From Candidatus Promineofilum glycogenicum (GTDB lineage: Bacteria > Chloroflexota > Anaerolineae > Promineifilales > Promineifilaceae), in contig JADJHJ010000011.1 of NCBI GenBank assembly GCA_016707605.1, positions 1-64,000 of the forward strand: a DNA stretch of 64,000 nt, read 5' to 3'. Under the pieces are notes generated by a model. That model had not been told where the DNA came from. It saw only the letters and a list, made by a program, of their open reading frames with translations, and did no database searches. The position numbers and the translations under genes are program-made. Below are positions 45,940-53,504 of this stretch, one piece after another. Each line of letters begins with the position of its first letter. Position 1 is the first letter of the stretch.

Positions 45940-46885
45940 GAACAGAAGCGGCGGCGCACTCCAGACGGCCGAACAACTCCGGCGTCAGATCGAGGTGGAG
46001 CACCTGGGCCACGACCTGCGACCAGCCGTGGACAAAGTAGATCCAACCGTCCTCGACCTTCAACTCGCGCTCGTCCACCTGCCGCAACGCCTGGTGCATG
46101 AAGTCCAACTCGCCGCGGTAGTTGAACTCCCAGGCAATGCCCCGGCGCGGGAAGATGCCGGCGTCGGTGATGGGCGAACCGGGCGAGTCCTTGCCCATGC
46201 CTGTGGCGTTGATGACGATGCTGTGGTCGGGCAGGAAGCTCATGATGGCGTCGTTGACGGACGGGTCAGCGTTACAGACGTACTCGACGCGGATGTCGCT
46301 GCCGATGCCCTCGACCATCTGCCGCATGTGGTCGAGCCGCCCCTGCGAACGGTTGACGACGACGAAGCGCCGCGGCCGGTCGGCCGGGTCGGGCTTGTTC
46401 ATCAGGTAGAGCAGCGTGGCTACGGCCGACCCGCCCGCGCCCAAACACAGCACCTCGCCGCCGGTGCGGCCGAAGTAGCCCGGCCGGATGATCGCCTCCA
46501 GACTCAGCCCGGCGGTGATGGGGTCTTTGGCGTGCCCTTCCAGGCGGCCGTCCAGCTTGGAGATGGACGACAGCTCGCCGGTGATCTGGGCGTAGGGGTC
46601 GAAGTACTCGAACATATCGCGCGCGGCGTTGTAGAGGTCGATCTTGTGCGTCGTCACCAGCGCGCCGAGGCTGTTGGGGTCGTGCTTGATCTGGGCCACG
46701 CTGGCCCGGTAGCGCTCCGGGGCGTCGTGCATGGGGTGGTCGATGCCGCGCAGGACGACCTCCGGCCGGCCGAGGACCTCCATCCACAGGGGGAAGACCT
46801 TGTTGATCGATGACTTGCCCGTGGTCACGCCGATGAAGTACATCGTCGGTTGGGGCTGGGTGATGATGGGGTATTGTTCGCTCAT
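45935..46885 (-). CDS. Shikimate-dehydrogenase-like oxidoreductase
   Basis: The product has 316 residues. The N-terminal substrate domain has the altered AroE motif 'LVTTHK' (Lys81 at the catalytic position) and a later 'AKDPITAG' with Asp121 at the second catalytic position. The conserved Asn between them in AroE (AVNT) is replaced ('SSISK'). The Rossmann domain has 'VLCLGAGGSAVATLLYL' and 'INATGMG'. The protein sits in a sugar catabolic cluster with no aromatic amino-acid genes, so it probably oxidises a cyclic or linear polyol rather than shikimate. This subgroup is usually annotated only as shikimate dehydrogenase family. The last codon and stop fall in a GGGATTA repeat. Confidence 0.8.
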   Translation of the reverse strand: MSEQYPIITQPQPTMYFIGVTTGKSSINKVFPLWMEVLGRPEVVLRGIDHPMHDAPERYRASVAQIKHDPNSLGALVTTHKIDLYNAARDMFEYFDPYAQITGELSSISKLDGRLEGHAKDPITAGLSLEAIIRPGYFGRTGGEVLCLGAGGSAVATLLYLMNKPDPADRPRRFVVVNRSQGRLDHMRQMVEGIGSDIRVEYVCNADPSVNDAIMSFLPDHSIVINATGMGKDSPGSPITDAGIFPRRGIAWEFNYRGELDFMHQALRQVDERELKVEDGWIYFVHGWSQVVAQVLHLDLTPELFGRLECAAASVR

Positions 46886-46897
46886 GTATCACATCCC

Positions 46898-47030
46898 GGT
46901 GCATCGCACTTTCTGAAGTGCGTTGCACCTTCTTGCGTCCCGGTGCATCGCACTTTCTGGAGTGCGTTGCACCTTCTTGCTCTTCCGCGTCCCCGAAAGG
47001 TGCGACCCACTCAAGAAAGTGGGATGCACC
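46898..47030. repeat. Three 32-nt GGTGC-family palindromes
   Basis: Copies at 46898-46929 and 46942-46973 begin GGTGCATCGCACTTTC. The copy at 46999-47030 is in the reverse orientation (GGTGCGACCCACTCAAGAA). The third copy encodes the end of the KDPG aldolase. Confidence 0.93.
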
Positions 47031-47670
47031 GGGAGCGCGCAACCGCATCGACAAACCGCCGCGCCACGGCCTCGATCTCGTCGAACCGCCCCTCTTTGGC
47101 CAGCTTGCCCGGCGAAAGCTGGCTGCCCGCGCCGACGGCGAAGACGCCGGCCCGGAACCAGTCGCCGACGTTGTGCTCGTCCACGCCGCCGGTGGGCATC
47201 AGCGGGATGTGGGGAAACGGCCCACGCAATGCCTTGACATAATCCGGGCCGACGGCCGAGCCGGGAAATAGCTTCACCACGTCGGAGCCAAGCTGGTGGG
47301 CGCGCCACACCTCCGTCGGCGTCAGCGCGCCAATCATGATCGGCAGCCCGGTGGCCACCATCGCCCGGCCCAGCGCCTCGTCGGTGATGGGGCTGACCAG
47401 GTAGCGCGCCCCGGCGGCCTGGGCCTCGGCCGCCTGGGCCGGGTCGGTCAGCGTGCCCATGCCCAGCAGGATTTGCTCGCCGAAGCGCGCATCCAGGGCG
47501 CGGACGACCTCGGCCGCGTTGGGCGTGGTGTAGGTGATCTCGATGCCCAGCACGCCGCCGGCCACCAGCGCCTCGACCATGCGCACGGTCAACTCCGGCG
47601 ACGGCCCGCGGATGACGGCCACCAGGCCAAGTTCGTGGAGTCGGTTCAATGTTGCTTCTTTGTTGTTCAT
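47011..47670 (-). CDS. KDPG/KHG-type 2-keto-3-deoxy-acid aldolase
   Basis: The product has 219 residues. It has the class I KDPG aldolase pattern: 'LGLVAVIRGPSPE', 'GIEITYTTPNA', 'LGMGTLTDPAQ', then 'DVVKLFPGSAVGPDYVKAL' with the Schiff-base Lys in 'VKLFPG', and 'LMPTGGVD'. The reaction would split a 2-keto-3-deoxy-6-phosphosugar acid into pyruvate and an aldehyde phosphate, the end step of many sugar-acid pathways. Its last residues (RCIPLS) and stop codon are encoded by the GGTGC palindrome. It belongs to the sugar cluster, between the 2-hydroxyacid dehydrogenase/DinB genes and the AroE-like gene. Confidence 0.92.
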   Translation of the reverse strand: MNNKEATLNRLHELGLVAVIRGPSPELTVRMVEALVAGGVLGIEITYTTPNAAEVVRALDARFGEQILLGMGTLTDPAQAAEAQAAGARYLVSPITDEALGRAMVATGLPIMIGALTPTEVWRAHQLGSDVVKLFPGSAVGPDYVKALRGPFPHIPLMPTGGVDEHNVGDWFRAGVFAVGAGSQLSPGKLAKEGRFDEIEAVARRFVDAVARSRCIPLS

Positions 47671-47714
47671 AGCGATTTCGTTAACCTGGTTTCACTGACA
47701 GCCGCGCCCCTGCT

Positions 47715-48251
47715 CTATTTATTGGGCGTGAACGTGCCGTACCGGTCGCCAAAGGCCCACGCATCAAGTTCAGGCGGTTGGATACCAATCTGCGTTAGGA
47801 TGGTCATGATGTGGGCGCGGTGCTCGGTGGCGTGGTTGATCACCTGAGTCAACACCACGCCGGCCGGAAGCGCCCACCGGCCGTCCTCTTCCACCGAGTG
47901 GACCATCATCGATGGCGTCGCGTTGGCGGCGACGGCCATCAACCCCTCGCCGAACAGGCGGGCATTCTCGCGTAGCGTGGCGACGTCGGGCTTATTCTCC
48001 CGGCTCAGGCGGGCCACCGGCGAATCCCCGGTCAGGAGAAACAGATAGTTCTGCTCGGCGCGGACGAGGTGGTGCAGGGTGTCGTAGATTGTGCCATACG
48101 TCCCGACGGCCGTCGCCGCCAGTTGCGCCTCATCGAGCGTGGCGCAGGCGTCGATCAACCCCAGATTGGCCCACAAGTTATGCCGAAACAGCGTCACCAG
48201 CGCCGTCTCCCCCTCCGGCCAAACGGATTGTGGTTCGTTTGCGTTGTCCAT
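47715..48251 (-). CDS. DinB-family protein
   Basis: The product has 178 residues from the ATG at 48251, which follows GAGGAGA; an upstream in-frame ATG (48305) reads through a repeat. Helical bundle: 'LFRHNLWANLGLIDACATL' with the first His, 'YDTLHHLVRAEQNYLFLLTG' with the second, and 'NHATEHRAHIMTILTQIG' with two more His. This is the metal site of DinB/YfiT-like proteins, often thiol-dependent transferases. It interrupts the sugar cluster and probably has no role in it. Confidence 0.88.
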   Translation of the reverse strand: MDNANEPQSVWPEGETALVTLFRHNLWANLGLIDACATLDEAQLAATAVGTYGTIYDTLHHLVRAEQNYLFLLTGDSPVARLSRENKPDVATLRENARLFGEGLMAVAANATPSMMVHSVEEDGRWALPAGVVLTQVINHATEHRAHIMTILTQIGIQPPELDAWAFGDRYGTFTPNK

Positions 48252-48287
48252 CTTTATCTCCTCATGCGCTCCTGGCGAAAAGAAGAA

Positions 48288-48363
48288 TCTCATGCAAAGA
48301 CGCAAAGTACGCCAAGCTCAGAAAGCTTCTTGAGCTTGGCGCACTTTGCGTCTTTGCGTGAGA
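48288..48363. repeat. CTCACGCAAAG-family palindrome
   Basis: TCTCATGCAAAGACGCAAAG... pairs with ...CTTTGCGTCTTTGCGTGAGA around a short AGAAAGCTTCTT centre. It lies between the DinB gene's start region and the next stop. Confidence 0.93.
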
Positions 48364-48368
48364 TGCCT

Positions 48369-49338
48369 TCATCCTACCCGATACCTCGGCTCCTCCCCGC
48401 GCAACACGGCCAGGCAGTCGGCCAACGCCATGCGCCCCATCGCCGTCGTCGCTCCGTCGGTATGCGCGCCCATGTGGGGCGTGGCAATGACGTTGGGCAG
48501 GGCCAGCAAGGGGTTGTCGCCCCCCGGCGGCTCTGTGGTGAAGGCGTCGAGAGCCGCGCCGCGCAGCCGGCCACTGGTCAGCGCGTCCAACAACGCCGCC
48601 TCGTCCACCAGTTCGCCGCGGGCGGTGTTGATCAGACTCGCGCCAGGCTTCATCTGGGCCAGGAAGGCGGCATCGACCAGTCCGCGCGTCTCCGGCGTCA
48701 CCGGCGCGTGAAGGGAGACGAAGTCGCTGGCGGCCAGCAGTTCGTCCAGAGACGCGGCACGCACACCCAGCGCCGCGGCCGTGGCCTCGTTCAGCAGTGG
48801 GTCGTAGGCCAGCAGCCGGCAGTCGAAGCCGGCCAGCAGCCGCGCCGTCTGCCGGCCGATGGCCCCGAAGCCGATCAGGCCGACCGTCTTGCCGGCCAGC
48901 GACAGCCCCGGCAGGCGCGGCCAGCCGCCGGCCCGCGTCTCGGCCGCGGCGCGCGCCACCGGCCGGGCCAGCAGCAGCAGCAGAGCCACGGCCAACTCCG
49001 CCACCGAGCGGGCGTTGGCCCCCGGTGTGTTGGTGACGACGATGCCCCGCGCCGCCGCCGCGGCCAGGTCAACGTTGTCCACGCCAACGCCGTAGCGGGC
49101 GACGATGCGCAACCCGTCAGCCGCGGCCAAGGCCGCCGCGTCGATGGCGTCCAGCCCGGCGATGGTCCCATCAACGCCCGGCAGCAGCGCCGCCAGTTGC
49201 GACGACGACAGCGGCCGGCCCTGTGTCGTTGTAGGTCACACGGCCGACGGCCGCTTCCAGTTCGCTCTTCAGCCCCGCGTCGTGCTGGCCGTAGGAGGTG
49301 GCGGTGACGAGGATGTGGCAGTTTTCAAGTGGTTTCAT
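48369..49338 (-). CDS. D-3-phosphoglycerate-dehydrogenase-like 2-hydroxyacid dehydrogenase (one frameshift)
   Basis: The main frame from 49130 gives 'LRIVARYGVGVDNVDL', the NAD site 'VGLIGFGAIGRQTARLL' and 'INTARGELVDEAAL', with catalytic Arg, Glu and His ('TPHMGAHTDGAT'). The N-terminal 69 residues are in another frame from the ATG at 49338 ('MKPLENCHILVTATSYGQ'). Removing one base at the CCC run 49219-49221 (GGG on the coding strand) joins the two into about 322 residues, the normal length. It probably oxidises or reduces a 2-hydroxy or 2-keto acid in the sugar pathway; a serine-pathway role is less likely in this context. Confidence 0.82.
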
Positions 49339-49353
49339 GTATCATCTCAAGCG

Positions 49354-49420
49354 AGTCAGTCGGCCATTAGGTCAGTGTGCCAGACTGGCCTACTGACCCA
49401 CTGACCTATTGACCTACTAA
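49354..49420. repeat. GGTCAGT-family palindrome
   Basis: GTCAGTCGGCCATTAGGTCAGTG pairs loosely with CACTGACCTATTGACC. It holds the stop codon of the cupin gene and lies just upstream of the next start. Confidence 0.85.
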
Positions 49421-49806
49421 TTTCTACTCCAACGCGGGTTATCCACGACCGCCGCCCGCCCGTCGCGCTCCACCACCAGCTTGCGAAACCCCTTCTGCTC
49501 GATAGTACCATAGTCGTGGCCGGCGTGGCCGGGGTAGGCGAAGAGGGTCACCAGGTCGCCCGCGCCGGTGTTGACCGAGCGGTGCGCCCAGCGCGGCAGA
49601 ACGTAGAGCACCACGCCGGGGCGCAACTCGGCCACGGCCCACTCCCCCTCGGGCGTCTCCATGACCATGTACCCCTCCCCCTTGAGGCAGTGGTAGACCT
49701 CGGCCGTCTCCAGCACGGTGTGGAAGTGGCCCTTGGTCATGAAGTACTCGTCGCCGACCTGGCCGGGGTGGACGATGGAGATGCCGTGCAGCACTTCCCC
49801 GGCCAC
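49417..49806 (-). CDS. Cupin-type phosphoglucose isomerase, probably 5'-truncated
   Basis: The product has 129 residues with GTG as start. The cupin motif 'MTKGHFHTVLETAEVYHCLKG' and 'YVLPRWAHRSVNTG' carry the metal-binding His and Glu residues. 'FAYPGHAGHDYGTIEQKGF' and the end 'VVDNPRW' match archaeal-type glucose-6-phosphate isomerase (PF06560). The usual N-terminal 50-70 residues are missing. In-frame sequence just upstream still looks coding ('GPFYELQRPHVAGEVLHG'), but it meets a stop inside the CTCACGCAAAG repeat. There is no good ribosome site. It probably lost its start to that repeat and may be inactive. Confidence 0.75.
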   Translation of the reverse strand: MAGEVLHGISIVHPGQVGDEYFMTKGHFHTVLETAEVYHCLKGEGYMVMETPEGEWAVAELRPGVVLYVLPRWAHRSVNTGAGDLVTLFAYPGHAGHDYGTIEQKGFRKLVVERDGRAAVVDNPRWSRN

Positions 49807-49830
49807 GTGGGGGCGTTGTAACTCGTAGAA

Positions 49831-49926
49831 GGGGCCAAGGCGCTAAGAAAGAATTGTCTTCTTTGCGCCTTTGCTTCTTTGCGCCTTTGCGTGAGCCTCT
49901 TTCGCTTTGCGTGAGCCTCTTTCGCT
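49831..49926. repeat. CTCACGCAAAG-family element, rearranged
   Basis: Left part GGGGCCAAGGCGCTAAGAAA and right part with two TTCTTTGCGCCTTTGC words and two GCGTGAGCCTCTTTCGCT words. The arms are unequal, so this copy has suffered duplication or deletion. It fills the whole 120-bp gap between the phosphotriesterase and cupin genes. Confidence 0.85.
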
Positions 49927-50910
49927 CATAACTCGTTTCTTGTCGCTATTCGCATGGCAATATTACCGCCCAACAGGGCACGGATCGTCTCGTCCGGCAG
50001 GCCCATCTGCTCCAGGCGGGACCTTGATGATGGTGAAGATGCCGGCCAGCCCCGGCCCGCCGCCTAGCTCCGCCCACAGCGAAGGGTCAGCCATGTCCGT
50101 GGCCAGGGCCACCGAACCAGCCAGCCCGGCCGCGGTCATGCGCTCCAGCAACGGCCAGACACCACGCTCCGGCTCGTACTTGGGTCGGAAGAAGGTGTCG
50201 TACTCCAGCAGCACGCCCGTCTGGGCCAGTTCGCGGTGCAGGCCAAAGTCCGGCCGCTTGTCCACGTGACAGAAGACCAGCCGCCGCGGCGACACGCCCC
50301 GCCCGCCGAAGAAGGCCAGAAACGTCTCGACACTCGCGCCGCGCTCGGTGTGCATCTCGATGGCGTAACCTGTCTCCCGGCACACCTCGGCCGCGGCCTC
50401 GAACAGGGCCAGCGGCGAAGCGTCCAGCGTGGCCTCGGCGGCGATCTTGATGATGCCGGGGTAGATCGTCCGGCCCCCTCGCCCCCCGGGAGAGGGCTGG
50501 GGAGAGGGTTCTTTGAGGCGCGTCTCCTCCAGCCCATCACGAATCTCACCGCGAAAGATGTCGCCCGCCCGCTCGGCGCTCAGGTCAAACAGTGGCGCAT
50601 CGGCCGGGTAGTAGACGCGCCGGTGAAAGCCGGTGGCGGCGACGACGTGGATGCCCGTCCGCTCCGACAACTCGCGCAACACCCGCCCATCCCGCCCGCA
50701 GCCGCCCGGCTGGCAATCGACAATCGCCCCGCCGCCCATCTCGCGGAAGAGCGCCAGTTCGCGGGCCACGCCGTCGATGTCGGTCAGCACCGGCGCGTCG
50801 GCCGCCCCGCCGGGCACGGGGGCAATGTACAGATGACTATGCGCATCCGTCACCCCCAGCGCCTCCGCAGCTACCGGGCCGAGCACGGTCATAACGTGAT
50901 GAGTAGACAT
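49926..50910 (-). CDS. Phosphotriesterase-family metal hydrolase (one frameshift, one in-frame repeat)
   Basis: About 327 residues if corrected. Binuclear metal ligands: HxH as 'TDAHSHL' (His24, His26), a bridging Lys in 'PGIIKIAAEA', His in 'IEMHTERGAS' and 'VFCHVDKRPD', and Asp in 'LATDMADPS'. Such proteins are often lactonases or phosphosugar hydrolases in sugar clusters rather than true organophosphate hydrolases. The uncorrected frame ends 'VPPGADGPAGRDDPCPVGR'; dropping one base in the GGG run 50018-50020 gives 'RLEQMGLPDETIRALLGGN', the normal family end, and a stop at 49926. Residues about 132-146 ('EPSPQPSPGGRGG') come from a repeat inserted in frame. Confidence 0.8.
50472..50520. 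repeat. CCCTCTCCC-type palindrome inside a coding gene
   Basis: CCCTCGCCCCCCGGGAGAGG and the CTGGGGAGAGGGTT next to it form the short repeat that reads 'PSPQPSPGGRG'-like peptide in many bacterial genomes. It is in frame in the phosphotriesterase gene. Confidence 0.8.
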
Positions 50911-50929
50911 AATATGAAGCCTATAAAGA

Positions 50930-51113
50930 AGGATTCATCAGCAGATTCGGCAGATTCAAGAAGCTCACGCAAAGGACGCCAAGGAAGCAAAGAGCGCTAA
51001 GAAGAAAAGGAGTTGTGTATAAGCGTCTTCCATCTGCTCAATCTGCGGATCGCTGTTCGTTGTTCTTCTTTGCGTCCTTTGCCCCCTTGGCGTCCTTTGC
51101 GTGAGGTCTTATC
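50930..51113. repeat. Two palindromic families interleaved (CAGATT and CTCACGCAAAG)
   Basis: Order along the strand: CAGATT-type left arm (50938-50958), CTCACGCAAAGGACGCC left arm (50963-51006), CAGATT-type right arm (about 51030-51050, CAATCTGCGGATC), CTTTGCGTCC...GCGTGAGG right arm (51063-51107). The arms of the two families alternate instead of being nested. Confidence 0.85.
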
Positions 51114-51115
51114 TC

Positions 51116-52165
51116 TCAGGGAACAAGTGTCACCCGCAAGTTCTTCCCGTCGGCCGCCGCGGCGAAGGCGGCCACAGCCTCGGCCAGCGGAAACTCGGCC
51201 GTGATCAATGGGGCCAGGTCGAGCCGCCCGCTGTTGACGATCTCGGCCGCGCGCAGGCAGTCGTAGGTGCTGCACGCCGTCGTGCCGGTGACGATCAGCT
51301 CCTTGTAGTGGACGGCGTTGCTGTCCAGCCGGATGAGCGCGTCATCCTTGGGCAGCCCGCCGAAGAAGTTGATCCGCCCGCCCACGGCAGCCAGAGCCAC
51401 CGCCTGCTCCTGCAGGGCCTTCACCGGCGCGGCGGTGATGACCACGTCCGCGCCGCGGCCGTCGCTCTGCGCCCGGACGATGGCCGCCAGGTCTTCGCCC
51501 AAGGGATCGACCGCCCGGTCGGCCCCCAGCCGCAGCGCCTGCTCGCGTCGCCCGGCGGCCGGTTCGCTGACAATGACCCGCGTCGCCCCGCGTAATCTGG
51601 CCAGCATCACGTGCAGCACGCCGATCGGCCCCGCGCCCATGACCAGCACCACGTCGCCCGCGCCGACACCGACCTTGTTCTGCCCGCGCCAGACGCAGGC
51701 CAGCGGCTCGATGAGCGCGGCCACGGCCGGGTCTACGTCCGCGGCGACGGGCATCAGGTTGCCGCCGCGCACGGCCGCCGCCGGCACGCGCAGGTATTCG
51801 GCGAAGGCCCCATCCATCGTAATGCCGATGGCCTCGAAGTGCGGGTCGAGGTTGTTGTTGCCGCTGATCGTCTCGCGGCTGTCGCCGCGGCCCATGTTGG
51901 GGGCGACGAACAGGCGCTGGCCGGGGGCATAGCCGCGGACGCGCTCGCCCACGGCGGCCACCTCGCCGACGACCTCGTGGCCGGGGATGCGCCGCGCGCC
52001 GGGGGCGTACAGCCGGTGGCCGCCGTGGAAGATGCGCAGGTCGGTGCCGCAGATGTTGGCCCGCAGCACGCGCAGCAACACCTCGTCCGGGCCGATCTCA
52101 GGAACGGGCACGCTTTCGACGCGAATATCGTGGGGACCGTGGTAGACGGCGGCGAGCATGTTCAT
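51116..52165 (-). CDS. Zinc-type alcohol/polyol dehydrogenase (MDR superfamily)
   Basis: The product has 349 residues. The catalytic zinc ligands are Cys39 in 'RANICGTDLRIFHGGH' and His63/Glu64 in 'IPGHEVVGEV'. The NAD site is 'VLVMGAGPIGVLHVMLARL'. The region that normally carries the four structural-zinc cysteines has none ('APNMGRGDSRETISGNNN'), so the second zinc is absent. Closest in style to sorbitol or threonine dehydrogenases. In the cluster it would oxidise a polyol, keto-sugar or sugar acid intermediate. It lies between the phosphotriesterase and Gfo/Idh genes, separated by repeats. Confidence 0.88.
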   Translation of the reverse strand: MNMLAAVYHGPHDIRVESVPVPEIGPDEVLLRVLRANICGTDLRIFHGGHRLYAPGARRIPGHEVVGEVAAVGERVRGYAPGQRLFVAPNMGRGDSRETISGNNNLDPHFEAIGITMDGAFAEYLRVPAAAVRGGNLMPVAADVDPAVAALIEPLACVWRGQNKVGVGAGDVVLVMGAGPIGVLHVMLARLRGATRVIVSEPAAGRREQALRLGADRAVDPLGEDLAAIVRAQSDGRGADVVITAAPVKALQEQAVALAAVGGRINFFGGLPKDDALIRLDSNAVHYKELIVTGTTACSTYDCLRAAEIVNSGRLDLAPLITAEFPLAEAVAAFAAAADGKNLRVTLVP

Positions 52166-52200
52166 AGTGATTAGTGGTCAGGGACTAGGGACTAGAAAGA

Positions 52201-52293
52201 AGAGCTCACGCAAAGGCGCAAAGGGGCCAAGGCGCTAAGAAAGAAAGCCCTTTTGCGCCCTTTTCTTCCTTGGCGCCTTTGCGTGAGCTCTTC
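52201..52293. repeat. CTCACGCAAAG-family palindrome
   Basis: AAGAGCTCACGCAAAGGCGC... pairs with ...GCGCCTTTGCGTGAGCTCTT; the arms are long with some mismatches inside. A small GGGACTAGGGACTAG tandem precedes it (52181-52195). Confidence 0.92.
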
Positions 52294-52307
52294 ACACTCG
52301 TTGCTCG

Positions 52308-53348
52308 CTAATCCTGATTCATGATTTCCGGTAAATAAATTGGCCGCTCTTCGAGGAACGACCTCGTGCCCGCCAGCACCATCGCCACCGCCCAGCGGCC
52401 GTCGTCGCCGGTGACGCGCGGCGGGCGCTGCTGCTGGATGCACTCGACGAAGTGCTCCAACTCCTGGATGTAGCCCCAGCGGAAGCGGTCGGGCCAGCGG
52501 CGGAAGATGGGCGTGACCAGGCCGTGGTCGCGGTCGGTGCAGACGACAATGGCCTCGCCCTCCATGCGACCGATGTGCATGATGCCCTTCTTGCCGATGA
52601 TCTCCACCCGGCTGTCGTAGCCGTAGTCGCAGGGGCAGACGCCGGAGATGTTGCCCAGCGCGCCCGACTCGAACTTGACCGTGGCCAGCATGTTGTCGTA
52701 GAAGTGGTCGCTGGTCACACCGCGCTCGGCTCCCTTGAAGTTGGCCACTTCGACGTACATCCGCCGCGGGTTGGAGGCCATCAGCCAGCGCAGCGTGTCC
52801 AGGTCGTGGCTGTTGACCTCGGCCAGATTGCCGTTGCTGGTGCGCAGGTCGGTGGCCCAGGGCGGCGGCAGACCGGGGCCGTGGGTCAGCGACTTGATCA
52901 GCATCGGCTCGCCGATCTCCCCGCCCTGAATGCGCTCCCAGGCGGCGACGAAATCGGGGTCGAAGCGGCGCATGAAGCCCATCTGCAATAGCACGCCGTG
53001 GTGGCTTACAGCGGCCAGGATGGCGTCGCACTCAGCCAGCGACAGGGCCATCGGCTTCTCCAGGAAGACGTGCTTGCCCTGTTCAGCGGCCAGCACGGCC
53101 AACTCGCGGTGGGTCGGCGTGGGCGTGGTGATGACCACGGCGTCGAACGCCACCGCCTCCAGCGCGTCAGCCAGGGAGGCGAAGCGGCGGTCGATGCCGA
53201 ACTCGTCGCCGGTGGCGTCGCGCACTTCGGCCCAGGGATCAACCAGGGCCACGACGTCGCCGCCGGGGACGTGGCGCTTGAGTGTGCCCGAATGAAGCTT
53301 GCCAACGCGCCCGGCGCCGATCATGCAGATGCGAACAGGTGCAGTCAT
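52308..53348 (-). CDS. Gfo/Idh/MocA-family dehydrogenase (inositol-2-dehydrogenase-like)
   Basis: The product has 346 residues. N-terminal Rossmann 'ICMIGAGRVGKLHSGTL', the family motif 'HVFLEKPMALS' (EKP), and the catalytic 'EVNSHDLDTLRW' with its His and Asp. The C-terminal sheet includes 'GALGNISGVCPCDYGYDSRVEIIGKKG'. Such enzymes oxidise inositols, sugars or their derivatives with NAD. It lies between the zinc dehydrogenase and the FGGY kinase; a second member of the family begins the visible part of the cluster at 64 kb, so two different oxidations are likely. Confidence 0.9.
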   Translation of the reverse strand: MTAPVRICMIGAGRVGKLHSGTLKRHVPGGDVVALVDPWAEVRDATGDEFGIDRRFASLADALEAVAFDAVVITTPTPTHRELAVLAAEQGKHVFLEKPMALSLAECDAILAAVSHHGVLLQMGFMRRFDPDFVAAWERIQGGEIGEPMLIKSLTHGPGLPPPWATDLRTSNGNLAEVNSHDLDTLRWLMASNPRRMYVEVANFKGAERGVTSDHFYDNMLATVKFESGALGNISGVCPCDYGYDSRVEIIGKKGIMHIGRMEGEAIVVCTDRDHGLVTPIFRRWPDRFRWGYIQELEHFVECIQQQRPPRVTGDDGRWAVAMVLAGTRSFLEERPIYLPEIMNQD

Positions 53349-53369
53349 AAACCTTCCTTGCCTGTCTTC

Positions 53370-53489
53370 GTGCGTCGCACTTCAGTGCGGCCACGGTCTG
53401 TGCGTCGCACTTTGTGCGTCGCACGTCTGCGCGTTTTTTTCACCACACCTCCCGCAAGGTGCGACGCACTCAAGAAAGTGCGACGCACC
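53370..53489. repeat. GGTGC-family palindromes (one full, several half units)
   Basis: One full 32-nt unit lies at 53458-53489 (GGTGCGACGCACTCAAGAA and its complement). Half units TGCGTCGCAC lie at about 53371, 53401 and 53416. It fills the gap between the Gfo/Idh and kinase genes. Confidence 0.9.
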
Positions 53490-53504
53490 AGGCTCGGAGC
53501 GGGA

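Noticed and set aside
47715..48305. Longer start for the DinB protein
   Set aside because: Codons 1-18 would be translated from a palindromic repeat; ATG at 48251 has a GAGGAGA site.
52192..53031. Long minus-strand frame overlapping the Gfo/Idh gene
   Set aside because: Arg/His/Pro-rich translation in a second frame of a GC-rich gene; the Gfo/Idh frame is clearly the real one.
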